Assembly: GCF_002850255.1 (NCBI RefSeq)
Contig: NZ_CP022522.1
Span: 1,411,001 to 1,475,000, forward strand
Direction: 5' to 3'
DNA from: Pseudoalteromonas sp. NC201
GTDB lineage: Bacteria > Pseudomonadota > Gammaproteobacteria > Enterobacterales > Alteromonadaceae
DNA length: 64,000 bases
Below are positions 55,476-64,000 of the stretch, one piece after another (the first letter of the stretch is position 1; each line of letters starts with the position of its first letter). Under the pieces are notes generated by a model that saw only the letters and a list, made by a program, of their open reading frames with translations, was not told where the DNA came from and did no database searches. A program made the position numbers and the translations under genes.

Positions 55476-56000
55476 ATGGCTGAAGAAACCGACTTAGAAA
55501 TAGAAGAAACGGGTGGTTCCAAGAAAAAGCTGATTATCATTATTGTCGCTGCGGTATTGGTGCTCGGCGGTGTCGCAGGATTTTTCTTATTTTCAGGCTC
55601 AGATGCGCCAGAAGAATCCTTAGCAGAAGAAACGACAGCAAGCGAAGTTAAAGCGGAGCAAGGTAGCGCTGCGCAAATGGGGAGTGCACTGTACGTTGCC
55701 ATGCCCCGTCCCTTTGTTTTCAATGTACCTGGTGCAAGTCGCGATAGAATTGTGCAAATTAAAGTTCAGCTGCTGGTTCGCGGTGATGTTAATGAAGAAG
55801 TAGCAAAGAAGCATATTCCCTTGATTGAAGGTACTTTACTTAGCGTGTTTTCAACGACTACCGCTGATGAGTTAAGCACAAGTGCAGGTAAAGAAACTTT
55901 GCGCTTAACGGCGCTAGATAAAGTCCAAGCTGCGATGGAAGGGGTTGAAGGTAGCAAAGTAATCGAGCGTGTGTTGTTTACTGGCTTTGTAATGCAATAA
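55476..56000 (+). CDS. fliL: FliL, basal-body-associated stator-supporting protein
   Basis: Single-pass inner-membrane protein, 174 residues. The transmembrane helix is at about 17-38 (KLIIIIVAAVLVLGGVAGFFLFSG), followed by a periplasmic domain with PFVFNVPGASRDRIVQIKVQLLVRG and a C-terminal IERVLFTGFVMQ. FliL surrounds the stator and supports torque. Follows fliK by 43 bases and precedes fliM by 10 bases. Confidence 0.95.
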   Translation: MAEETDLEIEETGGSKKKLIIIIVAAVLVLGGVAGFFLFSGSDAPEESLAEETTASEVKAEQGSAAQMGSALYVAMPRPFVFNVPGASRDRIVQIKVQLLVRGDVNEEVAKKHIPLIEGTLLSVFSTTTADELSTSAGKETLRLTALDKVQAAMEGVEGSKVIERVLFTGFVMQ

Positions 56001-56010
56001 GGTAGTATTT

Positions 56011-57105
56011 GTGAGCGATTTATTATCCCAAGACGAAATTGATGCGCTACTCCATGGTGTAGATGAAGTCGAAGAAGACGAAATCGGTGATAGTGGTGAC
56101 GGCGAAGGCGCTGGTGCCTTACAGTATGACTTTTCGTCTCAAGATAGGATTGTGCGTGGGCGGATGCCGACGCTTGAAATCGTTAATGAACGATTTGCCC
56201 GCCATATGCGGATAAGCCTTTTCAACATGATGCGCCGCACCGCTGAAGTGTCTATCAATGGTGTGCAAATGCTTAAGTTTGGCGAGTATATTCATACTCT
56301 ATTCGTTCCTACCAGCTTGAATATGGTGCGCTTTAGGCCACTAAAAGGTACTGGCCTGATAACCATGGAAGCCCGGTTGGTTTTTATCCTTGTAGACAAC
56401 TTTTTTGGTGGAGATGGTCGTTATCATGCCAAGATCGAGGGGCGTGAGTTTACACCAACAGAACGTCGTATCGTACAGATGCTACTTAAGATCATCTTTG
56501 AAGATTATAAAGAAGCCTGGGCACCGGTTATGGATGTGTCGTTTGAATATCTTGACTCCGAGGTTAACCCCGCGATGGCGAATATTGTATCGCCAACTGA
56601 AGTGGTAGTGATTAGCTCTTTTCATATTGAATTAGATGGTGGAGGGGGCGATTTCCATATTTCATTGCCTTACTCTATGTTGGAACCTATTCGAGAGTTA
56701 CTCGATGCCGGTGTTCAATCAGATACTGAAGATACCGATCTGCGTTGGAGTAAAGCGCTTCGTGATGAGATTATGGATGTTGAAGTTGAGATTTCTTCCC
56801 AGTTACTGGAAGTTGACTTATCACTTGAGCAAATAATGAAACTTCAAGCTGGTGATGTTATTCCTGTGGAAATGCCAGAGCATGTCACCGTATTTGTAGA
56901 AGAGCTGCCAACCTTCAGAGCTAAAATGGGTCGTTCTCGTGACAATGTTGCTTTACAGATCAGTGAAAAAATTAAACGGCCAGAATCAGTGAAGTCTGAG
57001 CTTCATGTGTTTACCAAAGGTGGTAAAAAACTCGATTCAGATGCTGAGCTGGCAGAATTAGAAGAAGATCTGCATCTTTCCGAAGGTGTGGATTTAGATT
57101 GGTAG
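56011..57105 (+). CDS. fliM: FliM, rotor switch protein
   Basis: C-ring protein that binds CheY-P, 364 residues from GTG at 56011. The N-terminal LLSQDEIDALLHG is the CheY-binding EIDALL motif. The middle CheC-like domain has MPTLEIVNERFARHMRISLFNMMRR and the GGxG-region NFFGGDGRYHAKIEGREFTPTERRIV. The C-terminal SpoA domain interacts with FliN. A 72-base gap to fliN has no recognised signal. Confidence 0.97.
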   Translation: MSDLLSQDEIDALLHGVDEVEEDEIGDSGDGEGAGALQYDFSSQDRIVRGRMPTLEIVNERFARHMRISLFNMMRRTAEVSINGVQMLKFGEYIHTLFVPTSLNMVRFRPLKGTGLITMEARLVFILVDNFFGGDGRYHAKIEGREFTPTERRIVQMLLKIIFEDYKEAWAPVMDVSFEYLDSEVNPAMANIVSPTEVVVISSFHIELDGGGGDFHISLPYSMLEPIRELLDAGVQSDTEDTDLRWSKALRDEIMDVEVEISSQLLEVDLSLEQIMKLQAGDVIPVEMPEHVTVFVEELPTFRAKMGRSRDNVALQISEKIKRPESVKSELHVFTKGGKKLDSDAELAELEEDLHLSEGVDLDW

Positions 57106-57177
57106 TCGTGAGGTTGTATAAGCAACGTCATGAGACTAATTATGGACAACAAATTAACTTAATCAGGTAGTAATCCA

Positions 57178-57576
57178 ATGAGCGATGATCAAGATACTAT
57201 GGACGAATGGGCGGCAGCACTAGCTGAAGCCGAAGGTGCCGAAGGTGGCAGTGAGCCAGAAGTTGCAGAGTTAGATGAACTCAAAGATTCAGCGCCTGCA
57301 TTATCGTCAGATGAAAAACGTAAACTCGATACCATTTTAGACATTCCAGTTACCATTTCGATGGAAGTTGGCCGCTCTAAAATTAATATTCGTAACTTAT
57401 TACAGCTAAATCAGGGCTCTGTTGTTGAGCTGGATCGAGTAGCTGGTGAACCACTAGATGTACTTGTTAACGGTACGTTGATTGCACACGGTGAAGTAGT
57501 TGTAGTAAACGACAAGTTTGGTATTCGCTTAACGGACGTTATTAGTCAGGTTGAGCGTATTAAAAAGCTACGTTAA
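57178..57576 (+). CDS. fliN: FliN, rotor switch protein
   Basis: SpoA-domain C-ring protein, 132 residues. The N-terminal ~50 residues are acidic and variable. The SpoA domain (about 55-130) has ILDIPVTISMEVGRSKINIRNLLQLNQGSVVELDRVAGEPLDVLVNGTLIAHGEVVVVNDKFGIRLTDVIS, the FliN hallmark. Its TAA overlaps the fliO ATG by one base (TAATG), implying coupling. Confidence 0.97.
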   Translation: MSDDQDTMDEWAAALAEAEGAEGGSEPEVAELDELKDSAPALSSDEKRKLDTILDIPVTISMEVGRSKINIRNLLQLNQGSVVELDRVAGEPLDVLVNGTLIAHGEVVVVNDKFGIRLTDVISQVERIKKLR

Positions 57577-58034
57577 TGCGCTGGGGTTGGTGTGTAGCTT
57601 TGTGTGGCTCCGCTTCATACGCGAGTGCTGCCGTTGCAACGACTTCAGGAGTAGTACCTAAGTCTTCTGTAGGGGCAGGTACTGCGGGGTTAAGCTCGGA
57701 ACTACTCTCCATGGGATTGTCCTTGGTGTTGGTGATCGTACTTATTCTGGGGTTAGCATTTGTGCTGAAGCGTTTAAATCCCAACATCGTAAACCAAAAG
57801 GACTTTAAGGTGATCCGCAGTATATCGCTCGGTACGAAAGAACGCTTGCTGGTTGTAGAGTTGGATGATAAACAGCATTTACTCGGAGTAACACCAAATA
57901 ATATCAATTATTTATATCAGCTAGAAACACCACTGGATGATGTTAGCCGAACGCCATTTGCAAATGAGCTACAAAAGTTTTTAACGGGAAAAGGGCAAGT
58001 AGCCAATAACCAAAATAAGAAAAGCCATGACTAG
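57576..58034 (+). CDS. fliO: FliO, export-gate assembly protein
   Basis: Small membrane protein that helps stabilise FliP, 152 residues. A signal/anchor-like hydrophobic stretch is at about 3-20, and a transmembrane helix at about 46-66 ([22 protein letters not shown]). The cytoplasmic tail has the FliO pattern [28 protein letters not shown]. Overlaps fliN and fliP (8 bases). Low sequence conservation in this family, but position and topology are clear. Confidence 0.92.
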   Translation: MRWGWCVALCGSASYASAAVATTSGVVPKSSVGAGTAGLSSELLSMGLSLVLVIVLILGLAFVLKRLNPNIVNQKDFKVIRSISLGTKERLLVVELDDKQHLLGVTPNNINYLYQLETPLDDVSRTPFANELQKFLTGKGQVANNQNKKSHD

Positions 58035-58764
58035 ATTGCTGATACTCTGTTTATTACTGTTTTCTGGGGTAGCTTCTGCAGAAGGGATAGAAGCAATAAA
58101 CGTTACAACAAACCCTGATGGCTCGCAAGAGTACTCAGTGACACTTCAAGTGCTCGCCATTATGACGGCGCTGAGTTTTATTCCAGCCGCTGTTATCATG
58201 ATGACTTCGTTTACTCGAATAATTGTTGTACTTGCGATTTTGAGACAAGCGATTGGTCTACAGCAATCGCCATCGAATCAAATTTTACTCGGTTTATCGT
58301 TGTTTTTGACGCTATTTATAATGGCACCTATATTTTCGCAGATAAATGATGAAGCGGTGCAGCCATATATAAAAGAAGAAATCACATCAATCCAAGCACT
58401 TGAACGTGCCAAAGAACCCATGAAAGCTTTCATGTTGTCACAAACCCGAATTAAAGACCTGGAAACCTTTGCTAAAATAGCGGGCTATGACAAGCTTGAT
58501 AGCCCTGAGGATACGCCGTTTATCGTTATTATTCCGGCCTTCGTTACATCTGAGCTGCAAACGGCTTTTATTATCGGCTTTATGTTCTTTATTCCATTTT
58601 TGATAGTCGACTTAGTTGTAGCCAGTGTCTTGATGGCCATGGGTATGATGATGTTATCGCCAATGATAGTTTCCTTGCCGTTTAAGATTATGCTTTTTGT
58701 GCTCGTCGACGGTTGGAGTTTGGTCATGGGGACACTGGCCAGAAGCTTCGGATTGGGGGTGTAA
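58027..58764 (+). CDS. fliP: FliP, export-gate protein
   Basis: Core of the flagellar export gate, 245 residues. Cleavable signal peptide [18 protein letters not shown] followed by EG. Conserved [37 protein letters not shown] (about 59-95), and the C-terminal [34 protein letters not shown]. Four transmembrane segments as in the family. Lies in fliOPQR. Confidence 0.97.
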   Translation: MTRLLILCLLLFSGVASAEGIEAINVTTNPDGSQEYSVTLQVLAIMTALSFIPAAVIMMTSFTRIIVVLAILRQAIGLQQSPSNQILLGLSLFLTLFIMAPIFSQINDEAVQPYIKEEITSIQALERAKEPMKAFMLSQTRIKDLETFAKIAGYDKLDSPEDTPFIVIIPAFVTSELQTAFIIGFMFFIPFLIVDLVVASVLMAMGMMMLSPMIVSLPFKIMLFVLVDGWSLVMGTLARSFGLGV

Positions 58765-58765
58765 T

Positions 58766-59035
58766 GTGGAACCAGAAGTCTTTGTCGATATCTTAAGTGA
58801 TGCATTGTTTTTAGTCATCAAGCTGGTGGCGGCGATTGTAGTACCTGGGCTTCTAGTTGGTTTAGTTGTTGCTGTGTTTCAAGCTGCAACATCAATTAAC
58901 GAGCAAACATTAAGCTTTTTACCGCGTTTAATTATCACGATTCTGGCCCTTATTTTTGGTGGCCATTGGTTAACTCAAGAACTGATGGACTATTTTAACC
59001 TCGTGGTTATGCGAATTCCTGAAATCGCAGGTTAG
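58766..59035 (+). CDS. fliQ: FliQ, export-gate protein
   Basis: Small gate subunit with two membrane helices, 89 residues, the usual FliQ length. Start GTG at 58766, one base after the fliP stop (58762-58764). The longer reading frame from 58697 overlaps fliP and is not used. EPEVFVDILSDALFLVIKLVAAIVVPGLLVGLVVAVFQAATSINEQTLSFLPRL is the family core. The stop is followed by fliR after 2 bases. Confidence 0.94.
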   Translation: MEPEVFVDILSDALFLVIKLVAAIVVPGLLVGLVVAVFQAATSINEQTLSFLPRLIITILALIFGGHWLTQELMDYFNLVVMRIPEIAG

Positions 59036-59037
59036 CC

Positions 59038-59817
59038 ATGGAGTTCACCTTTGCGGTAATCATGCAGTGGCTAAGTGATTTTTTACTTCCACTGGTGCGG
59101 ATAAGCTCAATGATAATGGTAATGGCGGGGCTTGGGGCACAAAGTGTGCCGGCTCGAATTAAGTTTGCGCTCGCTGTGGTTGTTACTTTCGCCGTGGTGC
59201 CCGTTTTGCCCAAATCAGAATTTACCGATTTGTTCTCCTTTTCGATGATTTTGGTTGTTATTCAAGAAATGATGACCGGAGTCGCAATTGGTTTTGGCTC
59301 TCTATTGCTTTTAAATACTTTTATCATTGCGGGTCAAATCCTTGCTATGCAAACAGGTCTTGGTTTCGCATCTGTTGTTGACCCTGCCAATGGATTAAGT
59401 GTCCCAGCAGTTGGTCAGTTCTATTTAATATTAGCGACATTACTGTTTTTTGTTTATAACGGTCACCTGATGATGATACAAATGGTAGTGTATAGCTTCG
59501 AAAGCTTTCCCATAGCAGGTAATTGGTGGGTGGTAGATAATTTTTGGAGAATCGTTAATTGGGGGGGCTGGATGTTTTCTACGGCACTGGCTCTTGCATT
59601 AGCTCCATTAACGGCAATGTTGGTTATCAATATCTCGTTTGGGATCATGACCAGAGCTGCACCTCAGATGAATATTTTCTCTGTAGGGTTTGCTTTTACG
59701 CTGGTTGCAGGTCTTACCATTATTTGGGCGACACTGGGTAACTTCTTAGCACAATTTGAGTTTCAATGGCTCAAAATGACGGAGCTGATGTGCGATCTAA
59801 TTGGTTGTACGGTTTAG
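59038..59817 (+). CDS. fliR: FliR, export-gate protein
   Basis: Membrane component of the export gate, 259 residues with five or six hydrophobic helices. Typical stretches are RISSMIMVMAGLGAQSVPARIKFALAVVV (about 21-50), GFASVVDPANGLSVPAVGQFY (about 109-130), and SFGIMTRAAPQMNIFSVGF (about 200-220). Upstream of flhB by 9 bases, as expected. Confidence 0.96.
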   Translation: MEFTFAVIMQWLSDFLLPLVRISSMIMVMAGLGAQSVPARIKFALAVVVTFAVVPVLPKSEFTDLFSFSMILVVIQEMMTGVAIGFGSLLLLNTFIIAGQILAMQTGLGFASVVDPANGLSVPAVGQFYLILATLLFFVYNGHLMMIQMVVYSFESFPIAGNWWVVDNFWRIVNWGGWMFSTALALALAPLTAMLVINISFGIMTRAAPQMNIFSVGFAFTLVAGLTIIWATLGNFLAQFEFQWLKMTELMCDLIGCTV

Positions 59818-59826
59818 GAGTTTGAA

Positions 59827-60957
59827 ATGGCAGAAGATTCAGGTCAAGAACGCACCGAAGAACCCACCTCCAAGAAGATAAGTGATGCGAGGAGTAAAGG
59901 CCAGGTAGCCCGTTCAAAGGAGTTGGGGACTACGTTTGTCTTGTTGTTTTCTGCTATCGCTTTACTGATGTATGGTCCTGGTATAGGGAAGGCGCTTTAC
60001 AACGTGATGGGGCGAATGTTGTCGCTTAATCGCAATGAAACCTACGATACAACCAAAATGTTTGCTGTGTGGGGGGATATTGGCGCTGAGCTGTTATTCC
60101 CAATGGCTATGTTCGTTTTTATTATCGCAATTGCTGGAATAGTGGGGAATACGTTACTCGGTGGCTTTAACTTTTCTTGGCAAGCGGCCGCACCTAAAGC
60201 AAGTAAAATGTCACCTATGAAGGGACTGAAGCGAATGTTGGGCCCACAAGCGGCCATTGAGTTATTGAAGTCAGTTCTTAAGTTTGTATTGGTAGCAGGT
60301 TTTGCAATCTTGCTTATCAATATGTATTTTAATGAAATATTGCACTTGAGTATTGAACAAATCCCATCGAGTATAGAGCATGCGTTAGAAATCATTGCGT
60401 GGATGTTCTTAGCACTTAGTTGCACCATGATCATTATTTCAGCGATTGATGCCCCTTATCAAAGCTACAATCACCATAAACAGCTTAAAATGACGCTACA
60501 GGAAGTCAAGGATGAATATAAAAACTCAGAAGGTGATCCGCAAATAAAAGCGCGGATCCGCCGCACGCAAAGAGAAATGTCGCAACGACGTATGATGCAA
60601 GATGTACCCGATGCCGATGTTGTTGTGACTAACCCCACTCACTATTCGGTTGCGCTTAAATACGATACTGAACGAGCGGGGGCGCCTATTGTTATTGCAA
60701 AAGGGGTTGATGAGCTTGCGATGCAAATTAGAAAAATAGCCAAAGGAAATGAAGTACCGATTGTGGAGTCACCTGTATTGACTCGTTCACTTTATCATAC
60801 AACCGAAGTCGGTGATCAAATCCCTGAACAATTGTTTACCGCGGTTGCACAGGTACTTGCCTATGTATTTCAGCTAAATCGTTTTCAAAAGGGCAAAGGG
60901 AAAAGACCCGTTGCACTTACTCGAGATTTACCAATCCCAGACGACTTGAAGCACTAA
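59827..60957 (+). CDS. flhB: FlhB, export substrate-specificity switch
   Basis: Inner-membrane export protein, 376 residues. N-terminal GQERTEEPTSKKISDARSKGQVARSKEL, four transmembrane helices to about 210, and the C-terminal cytoplasmic domain with autocleavage site NPTH at 269-272 (VVVTNPTHYSVAL). Cleavage and FliK contact change export from hook to filament proteins. The last gene of the fliK-flhB unit; an 83-base gap with a sigma-54 promoter precedes flhA. Confidence 0.97.
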   Translation: MAEDSGQERTEEPTSKKISDARSKGQVARSKELGTTFVLLFSAIALLMYGPGIGKALYNVMGRMLSLNRNETYDTTKMFAVWGDIGAELLFPMAMFVFIIAIAGIVGNTLLGGFNFSWQAAAPKASKMSPMKGLKRMLGPQAAIELLKSVLKFVLVAGFAILLINMYFNEILHLSIEQIPSSIEHALEIIAWMFLALSCTMIIISAIDAPYQSYNHHKQLKMTLQEVKDEYKNSEGDPQIKARIRRTQREMSQRRMMQDVPDADVVVTNPTHYSVALKYDTERAGAPIVIAKGVDELAMQIRKIAKGNEVPIVESPVLTRSLYHTTEVGDQIPEQLFTAVAQVLAYVFQLNRFQKGKGKRPVALTRDLPIPDDLKH

Positions 60958-60985
60958 AATTGCTCTTATAAAAATAAGCTATTAA

Positions 60986-61003
60986 TTGGAACGCATATTG
61001 CAT
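60986..61003 (+). promoter_or_regulatory. Sigma-54 promoter of flhA
   Basis: TTGGAACGCATATTGCAT: GG 60988-60989, ten bases, GC 61000-61001, about 38 bases before the flhA ATG. Confidence 0.85.
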
Positions 61004-61040
61004 TTGTTGCTATGTGTCAATTTTTTGCTTGTGTTAAGTT

Positions 61041-63143
61041 ATGGAATTTAAAGCGGTTTTACAACAACTCAATCGAGATAAAAAAGAATATGCTAAAGGT
61101 GTGGGTACTCCATTGTTGGTGCTTGCAGCACTTGGCATGGTTATTCTGCCGCTACCTCCTTTTTTGCTTGATATTCTATTTTCCTTCAACATTGCATTGG
61201 CACTTGTGGTGCTATTGGTGACTGTTTATACCTTGAAGCCACTTGAATTTGGTATGTTTCCGGCGGTACTACTGATCGCGACTATCATGCGATTGGCACT
61301 AAACGTAGCGAGTACTCGCGTCGTATTACTTGAAGGTCATAATGGTGGTGATGCGGCAGGTAAGGTGATCGAAGCCTTTGGTAGTGTTGTTATTGGTGGC
61401 AACTACGCTGTCGGTTTAGTTGTATTCCTTATCCTTATTATTATTAACTTTGTCGTAATTACCAAAGGTGCGGGCCGTATTTCTGAGGTGTCTGCGCGTT
61501 TCACCCTTGATGCTATGCCAGGTAAGCAAATGGCCATTGATGCGGACTTAAATGCCGGTTTTATCTCTGCAGATGACGCCCGGGCTCGCCGTGAAGAAGT
61601 GACTCGAGAAGCCGATTTTTACGGTTCAATGGACGGTGCAAGTAAATTCGTTAAAGGTGATGCTATCGCAGGTATCGTGATCCTTGCTATTAATATAATA
61701 GGTGGCCTTTTCGTTGGGATGATCCAGCATGATTTAAGCTTTGGTCACGCGATGGAAGTTTATACCATGCTGACGATTGGTGACGGTCTGGTCGCGCAAA
61801 TTCCTTCTCTTTTACTCTCAATTGGTACTGCAATTGTCGTAACGCGTCAAAATGAATCGCACAACATGGGCGATCAGTTTAAAAACCAACTGGGTAATGA
61901 AAAATCGCTGGCTATTGCTTCAGGTATTTTGATCACCATGGGACTCGTTCCTGGCATGCCACATGTTGCCTTCTTAGGGTTAGGTGTATTACTTGGCTAT
62001 ATAGCCTATTACACAAGTCAGCAAAAGAAAAAGGCGGAAATCGAAAAGGCGGAACAAGCTGCCAAAGGACCTGCTACCAAAGGAGGCCATCAACAAGATC
62101 AAAAAGAGCTTGGTTGGGATGATGTACAACCTGTTGATGTGATTGGTTTAGAGGTAGGTTATCGCCTAATCCCTCTAGTTGACCAAGCCCAAGGCGGGGA
62201 GCTTCTCAGTCGTATTAAAGGGGTGCGTAAAAAGCTATCTCAGGAACTGGGCTTTTTAGTACCGCCGGTACATATTCGCGATAACCTAGAATTAGATCCA
62301 AATGCATACAATATTACTTTAATGGGAGTTGGCTCAGGAACCGGTGAGTTGAAGCATGGCGATGAGCTCGCAATTAACCCAGGGCAGGTGTTTGGGCCGA
62401 TTAAAGGCATAGAGACTAAAGACCCTGCATTTGGCTTAGATGCAGTATGGATTAAACCAGATCAAAAAGATGAAGCGCATTCACTTGGCTATACAGTAGT
62501 AGATGCTGCAACTGTGGTGGCAACACACATTAGTCAATTATTGACGAATAATGCGTCACTATTGCTTGGTCATGAAGAAGTTCAAAATCTATTAGACATG
62601 CTTGCGAAAAGTCACCCTAGATTAGTTGAAGGCTTAGTGCCTGATATTTTACCACTCACTACCGTAGTAAAAGTACTACAAAATCTGCTTAATGAAGGCG
62701 TTGCAATTCGAGATATGCGCTCGATTGTACAAACCTTAGTTGAGTACGGACCACGTAGCCAAGACCCTGATGTATTAACGGCTGCGGTAAGAATTTCATT
62801 ACGCAGATTGATTGTTCAAGATGCCGTTGGAAGCGAAGAAGAGATTCCTGTCATAACATTGGCGCCTGAGTTGGAACAGATGTTGCATCAGTCACTTCAG
62901 AACGCAGGTGATGAGGGGGCAGGTATTGAACCTGGCTTGGCTGAGAGGCTTCAAGAATCATTAAGAGAAGCACATCACAACCAAGAAATGCTAGGGGAGC
63001 CGTCCATCTTATTAACCTCAGGTATGTTAAGAAGTGTACTGTCTCGATTTGTTAAACATACAATTCCAGGTCTTCGAGTGATGTCATATCAAGAAGTGCC
63101 GGAAGAAAGACAAATTAAGATAGTGAGCTCGGTTGGACAATAG
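61041..63143 (+). CDS. flhA: FlhA, export-gate and docking protein
   Basis: Largest export-gate subunit, 700 residues. The N-terminal ~330 residues contain about eight membrane helices and the FHIPEP motif region (MRLALNVASTRVVLLEGH; RFTLDAMPGKQMAIDADLNAGFI). The C-terminal cytoplasmic domain (about 360-700) docks chaperone-substrate complexes and FliJ. Start ATG 61041 gives the family N-terminus. It heads a unit with flhF 19 bases downstream, behind its own sigma-54 promoter. A short frame from 61012 overlaps it out of frame and is a shadow. Confidence 0.97.
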   Translation: MEFKAVLQQLNRDKKEYAKGVGTPLLVLAALGMVILPLPPFLLDILFSFNIALALVVLLVTVYTLKPLEFGMFPAVLLIATIMRLALNVASTRVVLLEGHNGGDAAGKVIEAFGSVVIGGNYAVGLVVFLILIIINFVVITKGAGRISEVSARFTLDAMPGKQMAIDADLNAGFISADDARARREEVTREADFYGSMDGASKFVKGDAIAGIVILAINIIGGLFVGMIQHDLSFGHAMEVYTMLTIGDGLVAQIPSLLLSIGTAIVVTRQNESHNMGDQFKNQLGNEKSLAIASGILITMGLVPGMPHVAFLGLGVLLGYIAYYTSQQKKKAEIEKAEQAAKGPATKGGHQQDQKELGWDDVQPVDVIGLEVGYRLIPLVDQAQGGELLSRIKGVRKKLSQELGFLVPPVHIRDNLELDPNAYNITLMGVGSGTGELKHGDELAINPGQVFGPIKGIETKDPAFGLDAVWIKPDQKDEAHSLGYTVVDAATVVATHISQLLTNNASLLLGHEEVQNLLDMLAKSHPRLVEGLVPDILPLTTVVKVLQNLLNEGVAIRDMRSIVQTLVEYGPRSQDPDVLTAAVRISLRRLIVQDAVGSEEEIPVITLAPELEQMLHQSLQNAGDEGAGIEPGLAERLQESLREAHHNQEMLGEPSILLTSGMLRSVLSRFVKHTIPGLRVMSYQEVPEERQIKIVSSVGQ

Positions 63144-63162
63144 AGGATAAAGGGGCTGTAAC

Positions 63163-64000
63163 ATGAAAATTAAACGTTTCTTCGCAAAAGATATGCGTAC
63201 GGCTTTAAATGAAGTAAAAGAAGAGCTTGGTGCAGATGCTGTCATTATGTCTAACAAAAAGTTAGCAGATGGTGTTGAAATCGTCGCGGCAGTTGATAAT
63301 GACCGTGCTGCTGCACCTGTTAAGCAAGCTCCAGCTGCCCGTGCGACTGCCTCAAACGAGGCTCCGACCCGCTTTGTCCGTCCAGAGCCTCGCCAAGCAC
63401 AGCCAGCAAAACAAGCGCAAGTTGCCGATAGCTTAGCGGCATTGCTAGAGCGTCAAGCGCCGCGTCCTCGCTCACCAGAACTTGCTTCTATGTTCTCCCA
63501 GTCGGGGATTGATACAGAGCAAATGTTAAGCAGCCAACGTAAAACACAAACTGCTGCGCCGGCGCACCAAGCGAAGCCACAGCAAGCTCGTCGCCAATCT
63601 TTTGACTTTGATGATGATGGATTTGAGCAACCACAGCAGTGGAGCGAGTCTGATGAATTAGACAACGGTTTTGGTGATGATTTACCTGAGTTAAATGCCA
63701 AGCCTGACGAAATGAGTGCAATGCGCGAAGAAATGAACGCTATTCGTCAATTACTTGAACATCAAGTATCTGGTCTAATGAAACAAGAAATGGCTCGTCG
63801 CGATCCAACCCGTGCGTGCCTTGTAGATCGTCTGGAAGGAATGGGCATAGACAAAGACGTTGCAGAGCAAATGGCATGTTTTATCCCTGATGATGTGTCT
63901 CGTAAAGAAGCTTGGGACGCGCTGTTGAATATGGTAATTAACCAAATGCACACCACCAACAATGATATTCTTCGTCAAGGTGGCGTATTTGCAATGGTTG
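63163..64000 (+). CDS. flhF: FlhF, polar flagellum placement GTPase (3'-truncated by window edge)
   Basis: SRP-like GTPase that sets the polar position and number of flagella. ATG at 63163; the frame is open to the last base, so only about 279 residues are visible and the G domain is mostly outside. N-terminal MKIKRFFAKDMRTALNEVKEELGADAVIMSNKK is the FlhF signature (B-domain start). A Pro/Gln/Ala-rich linker (about 50-180) and helical N-domain segment (VDRLEGMGIDKDVAEQMA) follow. The visible part is enough for a firm call. Supports a polar flagellum. Confidence 0.93.
   Translation, partial: MKIKRFFAKDMRTALNEVKEELGADAVIMSNKKLADGVEIVAAVDNDRAAAPVKQAPAARATASNEAPTRFVRPEPRQAQPAKQAQVADSLAALLERQAPRPRSPELASMFSQSGIDTEQMLSSQRKTQTAAPAHQAKPQQARRQSFDFDDDGFEQPQQWSESDELDNGFGDDLPELNAKPDEMSAMREEMNAIRQLLEHQVSGLMKQEMARRDPTRACLVDRLEGMGIDKDVAEQMACFIPDDVSRKEAWDALLNMVINQMHTTNNDILRQGGVFAMV

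Noticed and set aside
58697..58765. N-terminal extension of FliQ
   Set aside because: It overlaps fliP and has no family similarity; GTG at 58766 gives the normal 89-residue protein.

Overview
This window is most likely chromosome from a marine gammaproteobacterium close to Pseudoalteromonas. That is an inference from the FlrA/FlrB/FlrC-type polar-flagellum regulators, GG-N10-GC sigma-54 promoters in front of flagellar operons, ~320-residue flagellins, the FlhF gene at the right edge, and an intergenic inverted-repeat element of a kind I associate with that genus. No tRNA, rRNA, CRISPR array, phage or transposase gene is visible.

Layout. (1) 1-10.65 kb: rod, hook, ring and junction genes flgB(partial)-C-D-E, flgF-G-H-I and flgJ-K-L. 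(2) 10.65-17.2 kb: three tandem flagellin genes, then flaG, fliD, fliS and a fliT-like gene. (3) 17.2-41.0 kb: a glycan island. It starts with a Maf-type flagellin glycosyltransferase, a DUF4910 protein and an FAD oxidoreductase. Next come FemAB-like, methyltransferase, FkbM and glycosyltransferase genes. A leftward nucleotide-sugar operon follows (SpsF-like cytidylyltransferase, SDR epimerase, RmlA, DegT aminotransferase, PglD-like acyltransferase, and a 766-residue GT2/radical-SAM/Rossmann fusion). The island ends with a pseudaminic-acid (Pse) set: pseI, an acyl carrier protein, a PseG-GNAT fusion and an acyl-adenylating ligase on +, and pseB, pseC and a Gfo/Idh/MocA oxidoreductase on -. (4) 41.2-47.2 kb: a short divergent fourth flagellin, flrA, tag (DNA repair, unrelated), flrB and flrC. 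(5) 47.4-64 kb: fliE-F-G-H-I-J, fliK-L-M-N-O-P-Q-R-flhB, flhA and flhF (cut by the window end).

Regulation can be read from the sequence. Strong sigma-54 sites precede flgF, flgJ, flagellin 2, flrB, fliE, fliK and flhA. Sigma-28 (FliA) sites of the form TAAAGNNT-N11-GCCGATAN precede flagellins 1 and 3 and, notably, the pseI operon. The last site ties synthesis of the flagellin sugar to the late flagellar class. FlrA and FlrC are the expected sigma-54 activators.

Working together: export apparatus (FlhA, FlhB, FliOPQR, FliHIJ), MS and C rings (FliF, FliGMN), rod, hook and filament are built in order. PseB, C, G, I and probably the GNAT domain and the SpsF-like protein would make an activated nonulosonic acid, which Maf would attach to flagellin Ser/Thr. 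The ACP, adenylating ligase, radical-SAM fusion and dTDP-sugar genes suggest an unusually decorated glycan that I cannot match to a described pathway. The ~24-kb island sits between fliT and flrA.
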